From Mastacembelus armatus (Eukaryota > Chordata > Actinopteri > Synbranchiformes > Mastacembelidae), in contig NC_046648.1 of NCBI RefSeq assembly GCF_900324485.2, forward strand, positions 16,985,739-17,049,738: a stretch of DNA of 64,000 bases. Direction: 5' to 3'. A program made the position numbers and the translations under genes. Positions 25,413 through 38,300 of the stretch are shown piece after piece; position 1 is the first letter of the stretch, and every line of letters begins with the position of its first letter. Under the pieces are notes generated by a model. That model ran no database searches, was not told where the DNA came from, and saw nothing but the letters and a program-made list of their open reading frames with translations.

Positions 25413-25483
25413 GGTATAGTCTGGTGTGTTTTTAATCTCTCTGTACTTTTCATTTATTCCTTCCAGTTAACCATTAGGTGCCA

Positions 25484-28400
25484 ATGTCTCCATATTTGGC
25501 CAGATCTTTTGCAGTCCAGCTCAGTCACTGGTGGAGCCAGTTGAACAAGAAAAGATGGGATGAGATTTTGGATGAGACATTTCTGCTCCACAACAAACTG
25601 TGAGATACTCATATTAGATAACAATTTCAATTGCTTTTGAAGTCCAACCTGTTAAATTATAGCCTTTTGTATCTTTTTTTGTTCAGCATAAATGACATTC
25701 CTCTCTTCTATGCGGCAAAAACTAACAATGTTGAATGTATCAAGAAACTGCTCAGCTCTGCATCCACTAATATATTTGAAAGAGGTAAGACTGAGTTGCG
25801 AATTTCATCTTTACTGTGTTGTTATGTTAGTGTACTGCAGTGTCAGTTGTATGTCGTCTGTATATCCTCTCACTCAGGTGCTCTTGGGGAGACAGCTCTT
25901 CATATTGCTGCGATGAATGACAACCTGGAGGCAGCTTTGGCTCTGATGGACGGAGCTCCTGAGCTCATCAATGAGCCCATGACCTCTGAGCTTTTCCAAG
26001 GTTGGCATATATAAACACACAGACAAAACACAATGTGCACTTGAAATTTTATGTGTACGCACACATGCAGTCACTAGATTTTATAAACAGTTAATTCACA
26101 CTGGGCTGACAAACCCTGTCTATCTCTCCTCTGCATCAGGTATTACTCCTCTGCACATTGCTGTAGAGAATCAGAACATCAGTCTGGTCCATCATCTCAT
26201 TAGTCGTGGTGGTGATGTGGAAACACCTCGAGCCACTGGATTGTACTTCAGGAAGAGGAGAGGAGGACTCATATACTATGGTAAGTCAGAGAGAGTGAGC
26301 CTAAAATGTACAGGGTGGTGTAGAGTAATTATAAAGATGATATACTGGTCCCCATATTCTTCCTGTCTGCATGCAGAAGTGTCATATAGCAAGACAAGAA
26401 ACCCCAAGGTGCTTCTCATGAATATGAATTATTTTGGACCAAAGTCTTTTCCAAATAAATATAATGTATGTTTTTGTGCTGAGTGATATGACACAGATGA
26501 TGTTTTTCAAAATGTACATGTGGTCCACAGGTGAGCATGTCCTGTCTTTTGCTGTGTGTACTGGGAATAAGGATATTATCTCCATGATAATTGATGCAGG
26601 GGCCAGCACCAGGGTCCAGGATTATCGAGGTATGAAATACTGCCTTTTTAGTCAGATATTTTAATTATTAATGGCCTTGTGTTTTGTCTATGCGTACCTC
26701 CTGTCTACATCCTCCTTTTGTCTATTTTTTTAGGCAACACAGTGCTTCATGTTTTGGTTCTGCAGCCCAACAAAGTGGCTGCATGCCAGACCATTGATCT
26801 AATTATGGCACACAATGCAGAGCTGCACGAAGAAGTGCCGCTCGACATGGTGCGAAATATCAGAGGCCTTACACCATTTAAACTGGCAGCAAAAGAGGGA
26901 AATACTGTGGTGAGTAACCAAAGGTTAAAATAATAACATGAGCGCATGAGACGTGCCCTCTTCCTGACCCAGGCTTTTTATTTTGATTCCTGTCTCACAC
27001 TTAATTCTGGACCTTTTATTTCGGGCAGTTATGTTTGTAATTAGATTCACCTGCACCCCAACATGTCCTTGTGCCAACCCTTCTATCAGCTCCTATGAGC
27101 TGTAACTCAACTCACCCATTTGTCTTATCCTTAACCCACCTGTTTCTATCAAGTCACCTGCTTACTGCTCACTATAGCTTCCCCTGAGTCACCTTCCTGC
27201 CAACTAGAATTTGCTACCTCATCCACTGTCTGCCCATGGTCAAGAACTCTGCCAGATCTACCGATCTTCCCAACTGAGCCAGTCACCCATGGTTCACTTA
27301 CTCAAGTTGCTCTCTGACAGTAACTCAGCCTCTCTGCCTGCCTGTCTGCTATAAATTTACCAGTAATTGAACATCATCTCTGCTCCTCCTTGATTTGTCT
27401 CACCTTCCCAGATCTCTATCTTGCTACCAACGTTTTTACCGCTTTGCCCACCTCAAATCCCTAACAATAAAGTCTGTTGTTTGCTCCCATCCTGTCCCAC
27501 TGTCCCACATTCCTGAAACCTGACAGGAACAGATTATATCACTATTTCAGTTCTCACTGTTGTGGTTTGATCTGTATCTCTCAGGTATTTCAGCACCTGA
27601 TTAATAAAAGACGGATATGCCAGTGGAGCCTGGGCTCTCTCTCTTCCAACCTGTATGACCTGACGGAAATCGATTCAAGGGCTGACAACATGTCAGTGCT
27701 GGAGCTCATTGTAAGCAGTCACAACAAAGAGGTAAACCACAGAATATAGTACAGATAATTCTGTCAGTTATAATGACATTGATGTGATGCTTAGAAAAAA
27801 ATTCAGCACATTTCATTTTGTTTTCAAGGTGAGGAGGCTACTGGAGGTGACCCCAGTGAAGCAGCTGGTCAGTCTGAAGTGGAACCTGTATGGAAAACAT
27901 TACTTTAGGTAAAGTTTGATGTTAATGAATAAGGTGAAATGTCTGAACTTTACACATGTCCAGCTTTGTTTGACAGTGTTTTTCTTACCCTTTCTTGTGC
28001 CAGACTGCTGATACTTCTGTACCTGCTGCACATTGGGATCTTCACAGTGTGTTGTCTATTTCGCCCTCTGAAGGACATTCCACAGAACTACACACAATCA
28101 CCCATGGACAAAACCATCATGATTGAGAAATCACTCAGGGTGTGTTGGAGTTAACCTGTATATTTAACACACACCATGATACTAACATGCTTTTAGTAAT
28201 ATTAATACAAACCACATTTCTTCTTCCCATGTCTTAGGAGAGTTATGTGACACATGAGGACAACCTGCGACTGGCAGGCGAGATCATCAGCCTCCTGGGA
28301 GCTTTTATTATACTGTTCATTGAGGTGAATTTATGGTTAATCTTAACACATGCTGTCTGCTGTATGACACTGTACTGCACATGAACATGCTATTCTACAT

Positions 28401-30172
28401 TCTTTCCAACAGATCCCTGATATAGTAAAAGTGGGAGCAAAGCGCTTCTTTGGACACACAGCAATGGGAGGCCCCTTCCATGTCATCCTGTGAGTACGAA
28501 CACTTGTAATGAGTAAAATAAAGACCACTGCTCTCAAATACCTTCTAACCTTTCAGTTGTTATTTCGACCAGTATCAGCTACGCATCTTTGGTGGTGTTG
28601 CTGTTTGTGTTCAGACTCTGCAATGTTCCTGGCGAGATCGACGTGATGGCATTGTGTTTAGTTTTCTGCTGGTGCAACGCCACATTCTTCTCACGAGGTT
28701 TTGAAATGCTCAGCTCTCATTCCATCATGATACAGAAGGTATGAGACAGCTCAGCATGGACACAAACAGTGATACATGTTACAGGAGCTCATGAGTGTAG
28801 GAATAGTGGCTTGTTTCAAGTGCGCTTGAATTAAAATAATTTTAAATCAGATTAATTCATTTGTTGTTTTCAATTCAGTTTTATTTAGATAGCACTATAT
28901 CAGAATAAAAATGATCTCAGTGCACTTTGAATATAAACTCAACGTTTTTGAGCTGTTTGTGTTTTCAAACTGCACTCCCTTGTTCCTCATTTTTCCTTAG
29001 ATTATACTTGAAGACCTGGGAAAGTTTATGTGGCAGATGTTAATTATAATCATTGCTTTTTCCACTGGTGAGTAATTCTCTGTGACTAGATTAAAGAACT
29101 CTAATGTTCACAAAGCTTTTAAGATAAGAATTTGTTAAAAATAAGGATTTGCAGCAATGTGGTTCTTGTCTTTTATATTCTTTATCTTATCTTGTTTATT
29201 TTCTCAGGCATATGGATAGTGTATATGACCCAGGATCCTACTTCCATACCTCCCTATGCCTCATTCGCTCTCACGCTCTTCTATGAGACCGAACTCATTT
29301 CTGGTTTCGTTAATCTGCCTTTTGACCCCACCATCTATACACCACCGATTGTTTGTGTGATGCATGTTGTCTTTGCATCTGTGGTCTGCATCCTTCTGGT
29401 AAATCTTCTGATAGCCATGTTGACTGACACTGAGTGGAAGGTGGCCAAGCAGAAAGATCTGCTCTGGAAATTTCAGGTAAAAGATATGTTAAAAAGAACA
29501 CATCTGAAGACATAAAAATAAATGCAGAGAAACATCCTGGCATGACCATGTAAACTGTTGTGTCAGAGTAAGTGTTATAATGATGCTGTGCAGATGGTGG
29601 CCATTATTTTGATGGTGGAGAGGAGGCTGCCACGCTGCCTGTGGCCTCGGTTCGGGGTATGTGGTCTAAAATATGGCCTGAAGGAGCGCTGGTATCTCAG
29701 GTAAGAGAGTACTCTTAATGCAAAGAGAAAAAAAATTATAGGAGAATATAGGTATGAGAATGTTTCCCAAATTTCTCTATGAGGGGTTTAGTTTAATAAA
29801 GACTACAATTGTTAAAAGACAGCTGAGGTTGTACCAGAAATGAAATAACACCAAGTAACTGTAGAAACCAGTTCACAGCTTTATGACATTTATCTTGATC
29901 TATCCATGGCTGATGGTTTACCCTATCATCTTTGCAGGCTTGAGGAGAGAAATCACAGAATAATGCAAGAGGGGAAACGATACAAAGAAGATGTAAAGAA
30001 AAGGGATGGATTGGACAAGACTGCCCAAAAGGAGACAGTCTCAAGAATCCCTGACCTCAAACCAAAAAACTCTTTTGGGAAAACTGCAAAAGGGTGGTCG
30101 CTGAGTCACCACAGCACTTTGGATATGGAGATGGAGCTGAAAGGGCTGGAGGAGGACATTAAATATGTCTAG
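25484..30172 (+). CDS. trpv6-like: TRPV5/6-like channel, copy 3 (asparagine in the filter)
   Basis: Sixteen coding exons: 25484-25599, 25687-25784, 25878-26000, 26140-26280, 26531-26629, 26734-26909, 27585-27731, 27829-27908, 28004-28139, 28238-28324, 28413-28489, 28573-28738, 29001-29067, 29208-29476, 29594-29700, 29938-30172; 2124 nt, 707 aa. Exons 2-15 have the same lengths and phases as copies 1 and 2. Exon 1 lacks five codons between SQL and NKK. Ankyrin repeats, six membrane segments and the NYT sequon are kept. The filter reads GFVNLPFD, with Asn540 (codon 29312-29314) where TRPV5/6 have the calcium-selecting aspartate. The S6 end is also altered ([14 protein letters not shown]). The tail ends DIKYV, like copy 1. 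It is intact and so presumably expressed. Altered ion selectivity is inferred from family knowledge. Confidence 0.92.
26945..27520 (+). repeat. C/T-rich insertion in intron 6 of TRPV copy 3, possibly a solo LTR
   Basis: Intron 6 is about 105-108 bp in copies 1 and 2 but 675 bp here, the extra being an insertion rich in C and T. Near its end are caataaagtctgttgttt and cattcctgaaacctgacagg, which resemble the polyadenylation part and end of fish LTR elements. No coding part is present. If an LTR, it is a solo remnant that arrived after copies 2 and 3 separated. Confidence 0.35.
28866..28936 (-). repeat. Reverse copy of the ttgaattgaat-type repeat tail
   Basis: The text ttcaattcagttttatttag followed by atagcactatatcag and atctcagtgcactttgaa is the reverse complement of the tail seen at 2098-2211. 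It lies in intron 12 of TRPV copy 3. Confidence 0.5.
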
Positions 30173-30738
30173 AATGTGCCCATTATGTGTATAATGTTTT
30201 GCCTGTGAGCCTTAAGGGCATTTTCTGAGACCTTCCATCATCTCACGGTCTTGAACTTATGAAATGTTGATGATTTATGTGATTAATATGTAGTTATTGA
30301 ACTGCATTGCAAGAACATTCAACTGTCAGTTTCTCTACAAAGTCAGTGTGAATATTCCTGCAGTATTATGCTATAAAGAAGAGTATGTTATTTTTAGCAC
30401 TATATAGCAGTGTAATACATAACAGTAATATGCTACATTTAAATCAAGTGAAGCAAAGTTTGTTATGTAATTGCATAAATATTTTAATAAATCCTTATTC
30501 ACACATCAAGCACGATCCCTAAATATGAACAAAATGGAGTGTTCATTGAATATATGTCAAACACATACATTGTCAGAGACCCTTCTCCCAAGTTATTGTA
30601 CATGGTGATAAATGTTGGCAGGATGGACCTCATGGAGAGACTTTGTCCCAGCACTTTGTCTTCTTTCTTAGTGGTGGAAAGTACATTACCTCAAGTACTA
30701 TATTCAAATACAATTTTGTGGTATCTGTACTTTATTTG

Positions 30739-30880
30739 GGGCGGCATGGCTGCATTGTTGTTAGCATAGCCTCACAGTAAGAAGGGTTGGGGTGTGAATC
30801 CCATTCAACCCTGGGGCCTTTATGTGTGGAGTTTGCATGTTCTCCCTGTATCTGAGTGGGTTTTCTTCAGATACTCTATG
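30739..30880 (+). repeat. 5' part of the teleost dispersed repeat
   Basis: The text ggggcggcatggctgcattg, gcctcacagtaagaagggtt and gtggagtttgcatgttctcc matches the start of the repeat at 25117. Confidence 0.6.
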
Positions 30881-30895
30881 GAGCCAGAACGATGA

Positions 30896-31125
30896 CGTTA
30901 AACCTTGGCAATGAAAAATAACACTTGGCACTGAAAACAAAACAAGTCCTGCAGAAGGAAACATTGGCACTGAAGTTTTGCACTGAATAAATGACATTGG
31001 TATTGAAAAAGTTTTAAAACAATCACAATCTTCCGTTTATGTTGATGTAAGTTTTTTTTAATTGTCAGCAACAATCTTCTGATTTTCTCTCAATGTCAGT
31101 GATTTTCAGTGTCAAAGTTACTTTC
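30896..31125. repeat. Cluster of ttggcactgaaaa-like words, partly inverted
   Basis: Variants of cttggcactgaaaa occur about five times between 30900 and 31010, and ttttcagtgtcaaag appears in reverse near 31104-31118. It may be a degraded inverted-repeat element. Function unknown. Confidence 0.3.
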
Positions 31126-32303
31126 TTTTTTTCCAGTTTCAGTTTTGTGTCGCTGTTTTGGGGTGGAGGGGAGGGCTCTGAGGGGCAGGACTAAGGGTGT
31201 ACAGGTACTACATGTTCTGTATATGATTGGCAGAACAGCACAGCTCATGCTTTGCCATCCACTCCTACTATTATATTGTAGACACTGACAAATACAGTTT
31301 CTACTAGTAAGAATGTTATTGTGGATATCTTTAATTACTAGTCTAACTAGCAAGAATGCAAATTTGACTAGGAGAAATGCCATTTTGGATATCTACAGAC
31401 AGTATGATTAGCCTTATCATAGACAGCATGAATCCAGCTGCAGCTCCCACACCGCAGTTTTTTTTACACACAGCATTAAGCTGGTATGAAGTTAGTTTTT
31501 AACCCACTTAATAATGTTATATTAGTTTTGGCAGAGGTTCGCCAGAGCAAGCTTACATAGCAACAGTCACATGAGCAGCAGGATAAACAAATGACAAACC
31601 CTGAGCATACTCTTTTCTTTCACATTTGTAAGATAGATGTGTAGTTGTTGCAGTTATGTCCATAAATGACCAAAACATGGTGAAAGAAACCAGCCACAGC
31701 TCACACTTAAGGCAATCACAATGTTAAAAAGAATTTTTATTCCATTAATCTTAATTTGTGGAAATGTCCTCATTGTGCAACCTTTAAAAGTCTGTACATC
31801 TTGGAATTGTGCATTTTCCATTATTTCTGTCAGTTTCCCTGCATGCAAGAGCCCAATTTTCAACAGATAGGCTATGCATTATGAAATCACCTTGCATTCA
31901 GTTCAATATTCACAAATAATACGTTTTCCAAAAATATTTCTTGGAAGAAGGTAATTTCCCTTTGAGCTGACTTTCAATTGATCAATCATTTCACACACAA
32001 TTTTGCTTGTAATATAGATAACAGTTCATAGATACCCCAGTGTTATTCAGGTAGGCCGCAGCAGTTAATACATTGCTCTGCAGTGATACCAGTATGCCCC
32101 TGAAGAAACAGGCACATTGAGATGCATTCGACAGCATTTCGACTGCTGTACTTTTGTGAACACTTCAAAAAAAGAAATTCCCTTTCGGAGCACAGAATGT
32201 TCACTATATTGTTTCAAGCAGTTTGAAGAAGGCTGTTAATAGTTTTATCCTTGACGTTGCATCCAGGATATCTCCCTGTTTAGTCCCACTGTGAGCATCC
32301 TTG

Positions 32304-35300
32304 TCAAACAGCAGCTGTGGCTGTTGTAAGCCTGAGTGCATCTAAGAGGTTCCGTTGGCGGACTTTAGAATTGTTTATGCTTTCCAAATGGGACTTGGGC
32401 ACCCACCCACGATGTCGATCAGCCAGTCTGGTTCCCTCTACCCAATCTATAAAAAAGAAAGAATCCCAACAAAAGGAGCTGAATGCATGATTTCCACTAA
32501 ATCAATGTTCAGAGCAGTTCTATAATTAAACAATATATATGTAAATGGATCCTTGATGCAAGGAGGTGATGGAAAAGATAGTGTAATGGTCTTACTGTCA
32601 CTGGTTTGTTGGTGGACTAGAATAATATCAGCTTTTTCTAAGGACAGCTCATCGGGCTGTTGGGCCACAAAACCTCGGATACATTGCATCTGTGGGAAAT
32701 CTGTGTGGAATAGACAATGATGGAAAATAGTACACAAATGCAGTAGTAGACAAATAGGAAGTGATTGTTGGAAAATCTCTGCTTTGACCAACACATAGGC
32801 CTTTGTCACAGCTGATTCTTTTCAGTCCAATTAACCCTGAATTTTTTGCGGCATTTAACTGCATGTAATGTTGACGTCTTTTTGCCAAGTGGTGGAGGGT
32901 GTGGCTTTCAGAAATCCTCCGTACATGTTTCCCACATTTACTCTATAATATGACACTGATGTGGCTGATGTATTAATAGTTTTATGTTGCAATTTTTGCA
33001 AACAATCCCACAACACAATCCTTTCCTTGTCAGATGTGTAAATAGGTTTCATGTCAAACTGCGAATGTAAAATGATAATGAATTTTTAGCTTCAGAAATC
33101 TACATTTAGAATTGTAACATATAAATCATGGTTAAATAATTTACCTTGAGCTGCAGAAAAATCTGTGTCAGGATGTGGCTGAGAAAGAGCTGATATCCAA
33201 CGTAGCTTATCACTCCTGAGGAAAAAAAAAAAACAAAGTTGAGTGTGTCCTCTTGATCTTTTTTCACTTGTGTGATCTGATAAATAATGCAGAAATCCCC
33301 TGCCACCGTGTCTTACTGTGTGTCAGTGCGTAGCAGCAGGGATTTGTGTGACGTGTGCAGCCGGAACAAGTTGTTCTGTAGAGAGTAAAGCTTGACACGG
33401 CAGTTCTCTGCACGCACGTCTGATACAGGAGAGTGGTCAATTACTGTGAACTTTCCACCTCTAGAAAACAACACACGGGAAAAGCACAAAACAGAAATAA
33501 GATGGTGAAAGGAAAGACTACAATAAGATTGAAAAGACAATGGAAGACTGTAGATGTTAATGATAAAAAATAAGATGAGACAATTGGTAAAGAGAGAGCT
33601 GCCAGATGATATATTATTCTAATATGACACATGATATCGCATGTTTGTTGGCTTACTCTTTTTGTAGTGAAAGTAGCAAGTAGTCATTGAACAAATGCAA
33701 ATAAATGTTCCTTTCTGTGTCCTTTAGGGAGAAATCCATCAGTTCGATGACGGGCCCTTCCCGTACCAACCTCCGAGACTGACTAATCAGAGGAAGAGTC
33801 TGTCACAGGAACAAGCACACACACAAAAAGAAACAAAAAAAAAAAAGATGTTAGCATTTTATTATTCTTGAGAATCAAATTTAATTTTAGATTTCACATC
33901 AACATGGAAAAAGCAGCAGACAAAATAATTTTTACTTAGGATGCTCTTATTAGCTTTTTTCAGTAATTTCGACCATGATCGTCACCATTGGATGGCTCAG
34001 TTGTCATATACAATATATGGCCAGAAGCTATCTGGGTCAAGTTGACAACAACTTATTTTTCCAATGTTGATATATACAATATGTTGATATTTATCATGAT
34101 GTGGCAAATGTGCATAAAATAATTAAACTCATATTTGCAATTAACTATGTTCATTTGTTATCTGAAAAAACTGTCAATATTTTAATATATATTTTGTTAG
34201 TTTTTAATTACTGAGCAACTGAATGAAATGAGCAATTGAGATAATTAATAATTTACATTTTGTAAAACTGAAATAACATATAATAAGCGATTCTCTCCCA
34301 TTATCCTTGGTTGTCATTGCTTACCCTGCACTCAAAGTCCACCTTAGCGCTGAGAGAGACCAGGGACTCGATGTTTTTCATCTGAGAAATGCTGTCATTA
34401 CTCTCTTGAATCAGCTAAAGAAGAGAGAGATTTGTCAGTCAAGATATCCAGAATGCATTTCAGCCTCATTAAAGTATCATTATTCTATATCCATGTACAG
34501 TGAAAAAAAGGATCCTACTGCACCTTCTCCAGAAGTTTCAAAGTTTTGATGGCCTGTGTTGCCTCTGCAGTACCTGGAGTCGTTCTCTTCACGATATTCT
34601 AGATGGAAAGAAATACGTGTGTGTCAGTGTTAGATAGGAGGGGCACAAGACTAAACATGTTATGAATCAGACTTTACCCGCAAACACACACAAACCTGGA
34701 CCAGCAGCTTTATTCTTGTGATCCTTTGAAAGGGAAGGACAAGGAAGGAACGTAGTGGAAGTCTCTGACAAACAGGACTACTCTCTAATTTCTCCACAAT
34801 CTGCCTGAACTGTGGATTCTCATTCCTGAAAAAAACAAAAAAACAAAAAGGAAATGTAAAGACATAAAGTTTTTATGAACAGGTAATCATAGTCACTCTT
34901 TTGTTTTCTACAGAGCATATGGTCCTCTGCGATCCACACGGGATCTGTTACAAAGTCGTAAACTACAACGATCTTGCAACAGAGAAAATGCAAAAGCTCG
35001 TTTGACTGGCTTACATGAGTCTCTGGTAAGTGGCGTCCTGATAGGACTGGTTGGTGAGGTAGGGCACATAGACCATTTTGAATCGCTGATAATGCTGAAT
35101 GATGATGTCACAGACGGTAAAGTGCAGGGTGTCCGATTCCAGCTGCTCCTCCAGCTTTGACAAAAAACTAAAACAAGAATCGTGTAATTTTAAATTTGTT
35201 TTTCTGACAGCACAGCACAAACATGTTGGATTCACGCCAGATCTAAATGAAAGGATTTAGCCTGAGAGATACATGTCAGTGCAAAAATATGAACCTAGCT

Positions 35301-38300
35301 CTAGAGGATACAAAACTTGCTCTGATAAACATGTAACATCTCTCACCTGTGACTGACAGCACGAACATCAGCTAGTCGGGAAAACAGCCAGTTTCTATCC
35401 TTAGTAGTTAATAATGCCCCCAGCTGTTTGGACTTGACAAAGCGTTCAACAACAATATCTAAACTCCGGCAGTATGAGGCTTCTGAGGTCACAACTTCAA
35501 ATCTCACCTATAAAGCAAAACACAGAAGAGAAGGGAGAGAAATACACGAGAAAGATTCAAACATTGAGCAAGAGACAACTAGACAGTAATTCATAGTTAA
35601 TAAGCAAGAAGTTGTCAGTTCTCTAGAGGCTTGGACGCTTTCACAAGCTGTGACTAACAGAGGAGCATTATTTCACAACATGTGGAAATGTTCCAGCACA
35701 GGCACGTCTGATTTAAGTTTTACAGGCAAACACCTACAGTAACAGGGAAACATAATATGTGTATGCAATCACATCTTCAGACATGACACGCTACTCTGCC
35801 AATAAAAAAGAAGATCAGTGATAGGGTTATTCTAGGATGTGGCAAACAGTCTATGTGTGCTCTTAGTAGTTAGACATATGAGGCAATAAGCTGATTCATG
35901 TAAGTCATGCCATTTCCCAAAAGTCACCATAAAATCGAAACATAAAGAAGCTATTGGTGTGAAACGACGCCCTAAATTGTTTAGTGACGTGAAAGGAAAC
36001 TTTCACACAATTCAATATGAAAGAAATGTTGTGTCTGGCAGTTTCCAGACAACAATCTTCCTGCCCCATTGAAATTTAGGGAAATCAGAAGGTGTAAGAA
36101 ATGTTATGCTATTGAATGTTGATTGGACTGTGTAATAAGACAATGTGTTACCTCCTGTAGTCGCATCTGGTCCTCTGTGAATTCCTCCAGCTCAGGACTG
36201 TTCTTAACCCCGGGCAGGTCCCGCCACAGTGTGGTCGACTGTGTGAGTGAGATGGAAAGACGTGGAGAGGGTGGCCTGCCTTCACTCTTGGGGGGCTCAG
36301 GGAGAGGCAAGCTCTTGACACTGGTGATGGACCCAGTGTGGAATAAGGAATGGGGGTGTAGAATAGAAGGTAGTGGGGGAAGAGGTCTGCGTGCAGGTGG
36401 AGGTGAAGGAGCCGGAGACTGGGTACTGTCCTCACGCACGTGGAGGGCTTCGGAGCGAGACTGACACAGAATCTCGAAGTTCTGTGCCGCCTCGTTGTAC
36501 TGCTGGTAGAGCTGAGCAGCATCTGAGGGAAAGAGAAGAAGAACATAGATAGGAACAGCCTTGGCCAAAGGGAATTGTTTGCATTTGACATTCCTTTTAC
36601 ACATACTTGCCAGAATGCAAAGCTGCAGCAGCAGCTGTTTTCTCCTAAAGTTAGGAGAAATGGATTCTTGCAGAAACCTGACTGTAACTTGCACAGTCAT
36701 TCACATGCAGAACGCACACACACAGTCCTGCCCTATTTATCGCAATATCCATGTGAATCATAGGTCAAAAGAACTGTTGCTGTTTTTAGTTGTTTAAAAT
36801 CTCATTTTTATGGAGTGAGCCAACAGTAAACTACTGAGGACTGATAAACAGTTAATGAACCACACACACTGAAGGGAAATGCTCAGTTACGTAATGCTTT
36901 TCCCGACCACAAAGATTGAATCTGAAGACACTTCACTGTTGCCTACATGGCCCTTTCTAATCATCAAATTAAGATTTATTATGAGACCAAGTGTCAATTT
37001 GTCAGTTCAGATTGTTTAAGAAGTCAGGCACAACAATAGATTTAGAAAATTCTTTTAAAAAATTACGTTTGTAAAGAGTCAATATGATTATTTTAAAGAT
37101 GCGTGACTTGAATACTGCAAAAATTGTGTGGCAAAATGTGTTGCAGAGGCACTTACTGAAAAACTTTGAATTCCTTTTCCGTCTTTCAAGTGTGTCCAAA
37201 ATATTCCTGCATATGAAGAGACAAAACATTTTATTTATAACACTGACTAACTGTGACTTGGGGTACTTATTGATCGAATACATTGAACATACATTCATTG
37301 AAGAATTCAGCGACCTTCCTAACTATAGAATCCTAGCATTGAGCTAAATGCTAACAGTTTATAACAGCAAGGAACCTAATATAATACAAAATAAATATCT
37401 GTAAATGTGAGTACCTGACTGTTTTACTCACCTCAGCTCCACTCCTCCCCAGCTTTTGCTCCCATCATCCTCATCATCTGCAATGTAAAAGTGTCCATGC
37501 ATCCGAATGTTAAACAGCATACCCCACAAAATAATTTTTGACTTTTAGAATGACTTTTTTAAATGAAGGAAAACAACAAAACTATAAATAAATAAATAAC
37601 CAGGTAATGAATGAAATGAATGACTTAATAATTAACTTTCTGCCCCTGCTACAATAATTGTTATAGAAGAGATTAGTATATATATATATATATATATCCA
37701 AAACACATGCTTCTTATATTATGCCTCAAAACAGGATCAGCCCAAAGCTTTTAGCTCCTGCTTCTAGTTGTCCTTTTGCTTTCTCCACCTCCACTTATCT
37801 CCTCCCACCACCTGTAACAACCCCACTCTGACGCAGATTCTAGTGTAAAGGCAATGTAATCAGTGCAGATCATGCCATTGATAATGTCTACTAGCAGATG
37901 TTTGCCTTGGATCTTGGGTTCAGTGATTGATGTAATCGCAAAATGATGCAAGAAACGAAGGATATGACTAAAAGAAAAACAGAAATTAATTTTAGTTTTC
38001 CACTTGTCTGAAAAACTATATGTCAACCTGATTCTGTGATTAAAATAATCTGCAACGCTGAATGAGGAGACATTATACAGATTTTAAAAATGCAAGGCAA
38101 AGAGGAGGTGTTGAAATTATGTGGTTTTCTAAAAACACTGGGGCTGATCAGAGCAGATAACCAGTGTTTCATCTTCCATCTTCTTTACCTGTTATAGAGA
38201 ATATTCTGGTTCTGCGATCCCGTCCAGCACCTTCCTCTTTGTCCAGGTCTAAAAGTTCTCCATCTCTTCTTTCAGTGGTTTTACGGACTCCCCTTCTTCG

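Larger units (their letters stand above)
30173..32303. other. Gap between TRPV copy 3 and the Rho GEF gene
   Basis: It begins with the copy 3 3' UTR, with aataaa at 30486-30491 in a context shared with copy 2. A repeat fragment follows at 30739-30880, then a stretch of repeated ttggcactgaaaa-like words (30896-31125). The rest to 32303 would include the 3' UTR of the minus-strand GEF gene. No further gene is supported. Confidence 0.6.

Noticed and set aside
506-30172. The possibility that one or more TRPV copies is a pseudogene
   Set aside because: All 16 exons of each copy join in phase with no stop, splice sites are good, and promoters and polyadenylation signals are conserved.
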